A model generated the notes under the pieces. That model had not been told where the DNA came from. It ran no database searches and was given only the letters and a program-made list of their open reading frames with translations. The translations under genes and the position numbers were made by a program. A stretch of 64,000 nt of DNA from Flammeovirgaceae bacterium UBA1842 (GTDB lineage Bacteria > Bacteroidota > Bacteroidia > Cytophagales > Cyclobacteriaceae), in assembly GCA_002338655.1 (NCBI GenBank), contig DDIU01000051.1, positions 1 through 64,000 on the forward strand, read 5' to 3'. This document shows, piece by piece, positions 62,449-64,000 of the stretch. Numbering within the stretch: the first letter of the stretch is position 1; each line of letters starts with the position of its first letter.

Positions 62449-63236
62449 TATTATTGCCCCAGGTACTAGACCAACTAAAAGCAGCCGTAATGGAAACCGG
62501 CCAATTCATCCGTCAGGAAGCCAGTATATTTAAAAAAGATCAAATTGAGCATAAAGGATTTAACGATTTGGTCTCTTATGTAGATAAAGAAGCCGAACTG
62601 CAACTGGTAAGTGCTTGTAAAAATATCCTCCCTGAAGCTGGGTTCATAACCGAGGAAGGAACAGATAATACACAACAAGACGAATACAACTGGATTATTG
62701 ATCCATTGGATGGTACAACCAATTTTGCCCACGGTTTGCCTGTATTCGCCATCAGCATCGCATTAATGAAGCAAACTGAAATAGTGCTCGGGATGGTGTA
62801 TGAAATCAACCGGGACGAATGTTTTTATGCCATAGAAGGACAGGAGGCATTCTGCAATGACAAACCCATCAGGGTATCGAAAGCAGAATATTTGAAAGAC
62901 AGTCTTTTGGCAACAGGATTCCCGTATTACAACTTTGAGCAGATGCCAAAATACCTATCTATCCTTGATCAATTCATGCAAACCACACATGGGCTTAGGC
63001 GTATGGGAAGTGCGGCAGTAGATTTGTGCTATGTTGCTTGCGGTCGGTTTGAAGGTTTTTTTGAGTATAACTTAAATGCTTGGGATGTGGCAGCGGGTGC
63101 TTTTATAGTCCAACAAGCGGGAGGTCAGGTTTCAGACTTTGCTGGCAATGATAATTTCATCTTTGGCAGAGAAATAGTTGCCGCCAATAGTGTGCACCCT
63201 GAAATGCTTGGCGTGATCAAAAAGCATTGGGATTGA
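62445..63236 (+). CDS. Inositol monophosphatase family protein
   Basis: A 263-residue Mg-dependent phosphatase. Metal-site motifs: GFITEEGT (Glu), WIIDPLDGTTNFAHGLPVFAISIAL, and NAWDVAAGAFIVQQAGGQVSDF. Could act on inositol phosphate, or as SuhB-like RNA-associated protein. ATG 62445 overlaps the upstream stop; the open frame to 62391 is not needed. Confidence 0.93.
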   Translation: MILLPQVLDQLKAAVMETGQFIRQEASIFKKDQIEHKGFNDLVSYVDKEAELQLVSACKNILPEAGFITEEGTDNTQQDEYNWIIDPLDGTTNFAHGLPVFAISIALMKQTEIVLGMVYEINRDECFYAIEGQEAFCNDKPIRVSKAEYLKDSLLATGFPYYNFEQMPKYLSILDQFMQTTHGLRRMGSAAVDLCYVACGRFEGFFEYNLNAWDVAAGAFIVQQAGGQVSDFAGNDNFIFGREIVAANSVHPEMLGVIKKHWD

Positions 63237-63281
63237 ATTATTTAAAACGTAAATTGGTTTCAGTTTATATAAACATCATAT

Positions 63282-63479
63282 ATGAAAGGTATAACCTACT
63301 TAACCGATAATAAGAACAAGAAAGTTGCTGTTCAAATTGATCTTTCTAAATATGGAGAATTGTGGGAAGATTTTTTGGATTTGGTTATCGCGAACGAAAG
63401 AGAAAAGGAAGATAAAATTCCATTGGAGGACTTTATTGCAGAATTAAAAGCAGAAGGTAAGCTTGGCAAATCTATATAA
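63282..63479 (+). CDS. Antitoxin of a RelE/ParE-type module
   Basis: A 65-residue acidic protein (KKVAVQIDLSKYGELWEDFLDLVIANEREKEDKIPLEDFIAELKAEGKL by parts): short beta strand, then a helix and an acidic tail, the layout of small antitoxins paired with RelE/ParE toxins. Its final 17 bases overlap the toxin gene, supporting the pair. Confidence 0.8.
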   Translation: MKGITYLTDNKNKKVAVQIDLSKYGELWEDFLDLVIANEREKEDKIPLEDFIAELKAEGKLGKSI

Positions 63480-63726
63480 AGTTTTTGTTGGTAAATCAGC
63501 CGCTAAAGAGCTTAAAAAACTACCCATAAAAACCAACAATGTGTTAATTCCACTAATACAAAATCTTTCCGGTAATCCCAGACCGTCTAATTGCAAAAAA
63601 CTTTCTGGAACTTCTAATAAATATAGAATACGTAGTGGCAATTATAGAATAGTAAATTCAATTGATGATGAAATAAGGATTGTTGACATAAGAAGTGTTG
63701 GTCATAGAAAGGATATTTATCGTTAA
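63463..63726 (+). CDS. RelE/ParE family toxin
   Basis: An 87-residue basic protein with the RelE/ParE pattern: KVFVGKSAAKELKKLP (6-21), LSGNPRPSNCKKLSG (35-49), KYRIRSGNYRIVNSIDD and IVDIRSVGHRKDIYR. RelE members cut mRNA at the ribosome, ParE members poison gyrase; the C-terminal VGHRKDIY Arg/His/Tyr set favours the mRNA-cleaving type. Start is TTG 63463 within the antitoxin gene. Confidence 0.9.
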   Translation: MANLYKVFVGKSAAKELKKLPIKTNNVLIPLIQNLSGNPRPSNCKKLSGTSNKYRIRSGNYRIVNSIDDEIRIVDIRSVGHRKDIYR

Positions 63727-63815
63727 TTCTTAACTAAGGTAAAGTGACCCAAACATAATTTAAAATGATCGTCAGATTACACTCATCTTTACGCCATTTA
63801 CTCGAACGAAATCCA

Positions 63816-63823
63816 TAAATTTG
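63816..63823 (+). promoter_or_regulatory. Candidate -7 element upstream of the Cys-rich peptide gene
   Basis: TAAATTTG matches TAnnTTTG, 14 bases before the ATG at 63838; the -33 element is weak. Confidence 0.5.
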
Positions 63824-63837
63824 CCGTTAATAAAATC

Positions 63838-63996
63838 ATGATAGAAGGAATAATTATAGCGATATTATTTGTGCTGGCCATTGGGTATGTAGGCCGTAGC
63901 TTATACAAAAGTTATCAGGGAGATGCTGGTTGTGCTTCTCATTGCTGTGATACACCAGTAAAAAGCTCAAAAGTAAAAGTTGTTGAATCAAAGTAA
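63838..63996 (+). CDS. FeoB-associated Cys-rich membrane peptide
   Basis: A 52-residue protein: one N-terminal helix (about 3-20), a YVGRSLYKSYQG juxtamembrane stretch and a Cys-rich segment GCASHCCD (31-38), then a basic tail. This matches the 'FeoB-associated Cys-rich membrane protein' family, usually encoded beside feoB and perhaps helping Fe2+ handling. feoAB is not in the window but may lie just beyond, or the gene stands alone. Confidence 0.8.
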   Translation: MIEGIIIAILFVLAIGYVGRSLYKSYQGDAGCASHCCDTPVKSSKVKVVESK

Positions 63997-64000
63997 TTAC

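Noticed and set aside
1..64000. CRISPR array, prophage, integrative element or rRNA operon
   Set aside because: No evenly spaced direct repeats with unique spacers, no phage structural or integrase genes, and no rRNA sequence recognised.

Overview
The window reads as a stretch of chromosome from a Bacteroidota bacterium, most probably of the Cytophagales lineage (Cytophagia). Several things point there: a fused SecDF of about 1000 residues, atpD-atpC standing apart from the other ATP synthase genes, a Rho factor with a long charged N-terminal insertion, the cluster coaX - outer-membrane barrel - TPR protein - lptC - corC - ppiD, families such as DUF4286 and DUF4382, and promoters of the Bacteroidota type (TTTG, about 19 bases, TAnnTTTG). 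DNA is AT-rich, Shine-Dalgarno sites are mostly weak, and GTG/TTG starts are common. The assignment is inferred from gene content, not from a marker-gene comparison. Nearly all of the window is core chromosome; no prophage, integrative element, CRISPR array or rRNA operon is visible.

Layout. 0-0.8 kb: one intact tRNA-Asn set in an array of damaged tRNA-Asn copies whose anticodon loop is replaced by a GC-rich palindrome, next to a small GIY-YIG nuclease gene. 0.8-2.7 kb: atypical Nramp transporter and an Hsp20 chaperone. 2.8-10.3 kb: a long minus-strand operon nrnA - FKBP - FKBP - rdgB - udk - small membrane protein - secDF. 10.4-17.3 kb: ndk, then two divergent groups of tryptophan/kynurenine catabolism genes (aminomuconate-semialdehyde dehydrogenase and an SDR-like protein on minus; 3-hydroxyanthranilate dioxygenase, an alkyltransferase DNA-repair gene, kynureninase and kynurenine monooxygenase on plus). 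17.4-23.3 kb: MltF-type lytic transglycosylase, DUF4286, GNAT, prolyl oligopeptidase, serS. 23.5-29.1 kb: rho, TSUP permease, L-serine dehydratase alpha, small membrane protein, Ca/Na antiporter, upp. 29.2-34.2 kb: M42 peptidase, hpt, adk, obg, grpE, dnaJ. 34.3-38.9 kb: adhesin-like exported protein, NatAB-type ABC exporter, histidine kinase. 39.0-44.1 kb: atpD, atpC, DUF6787-like protein, RluA-type pseudouridine synthase, a REP-associated (RAYT) transposase, prfC. 44.4-52.8 kb: dnaK, DUF4382 lipoprotein, aspartokinase, NhaD-type antiporter, Glu/Leu dehydrogenase, anmK. 52.9-60.4 kb: envelope cluster from coaX to ppiD. 60.5-63.2 kb: DUF493, pterin dehydratase, rsmI, a membrane protein resembling Lnt without its catalytic domain, and an inositol monophosphatase. 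63.3-64 kb: a RelE/ParE toxin-antitoxin pair and a FeoB-associated Cys-rich peptide.

How the genes work together. The 10-to-2.8 kb operon mixes nucleotide salvage and clean-up (NrnA, RdgB, Udk) with exported folding catalysts and the Sec motor. Upp, Hpt, Adk and Ndk add further nucleotide salvage. GrpE/DnaJ and DnaK form one chaperone team but are encoded about 10 kb apart. KMO, kynureninase and HAAO convert kynurenine to aminocarboxymuconate semialdehyde; the decarboxylase and deaminase that would link this to the aldehyde dehydrogenase, and a tryptophan dioxygenase, are not in the window.

Most deserving of a second look: the tRNA-Asn palindrome repeats with their GIY-YIG gene; the RAYT transposase that carries a perfect REP-like hairpin inside its own reading frame; the apparent Lnt scaffold lacking its nitrilase domain; an SDR without the YxxxK catalytic pair; an Nramp protein lacking the DPGN metal site; and a DnaJ with only one of two zinc centres. 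None is a clear new multi-gene defence or metabolic system.
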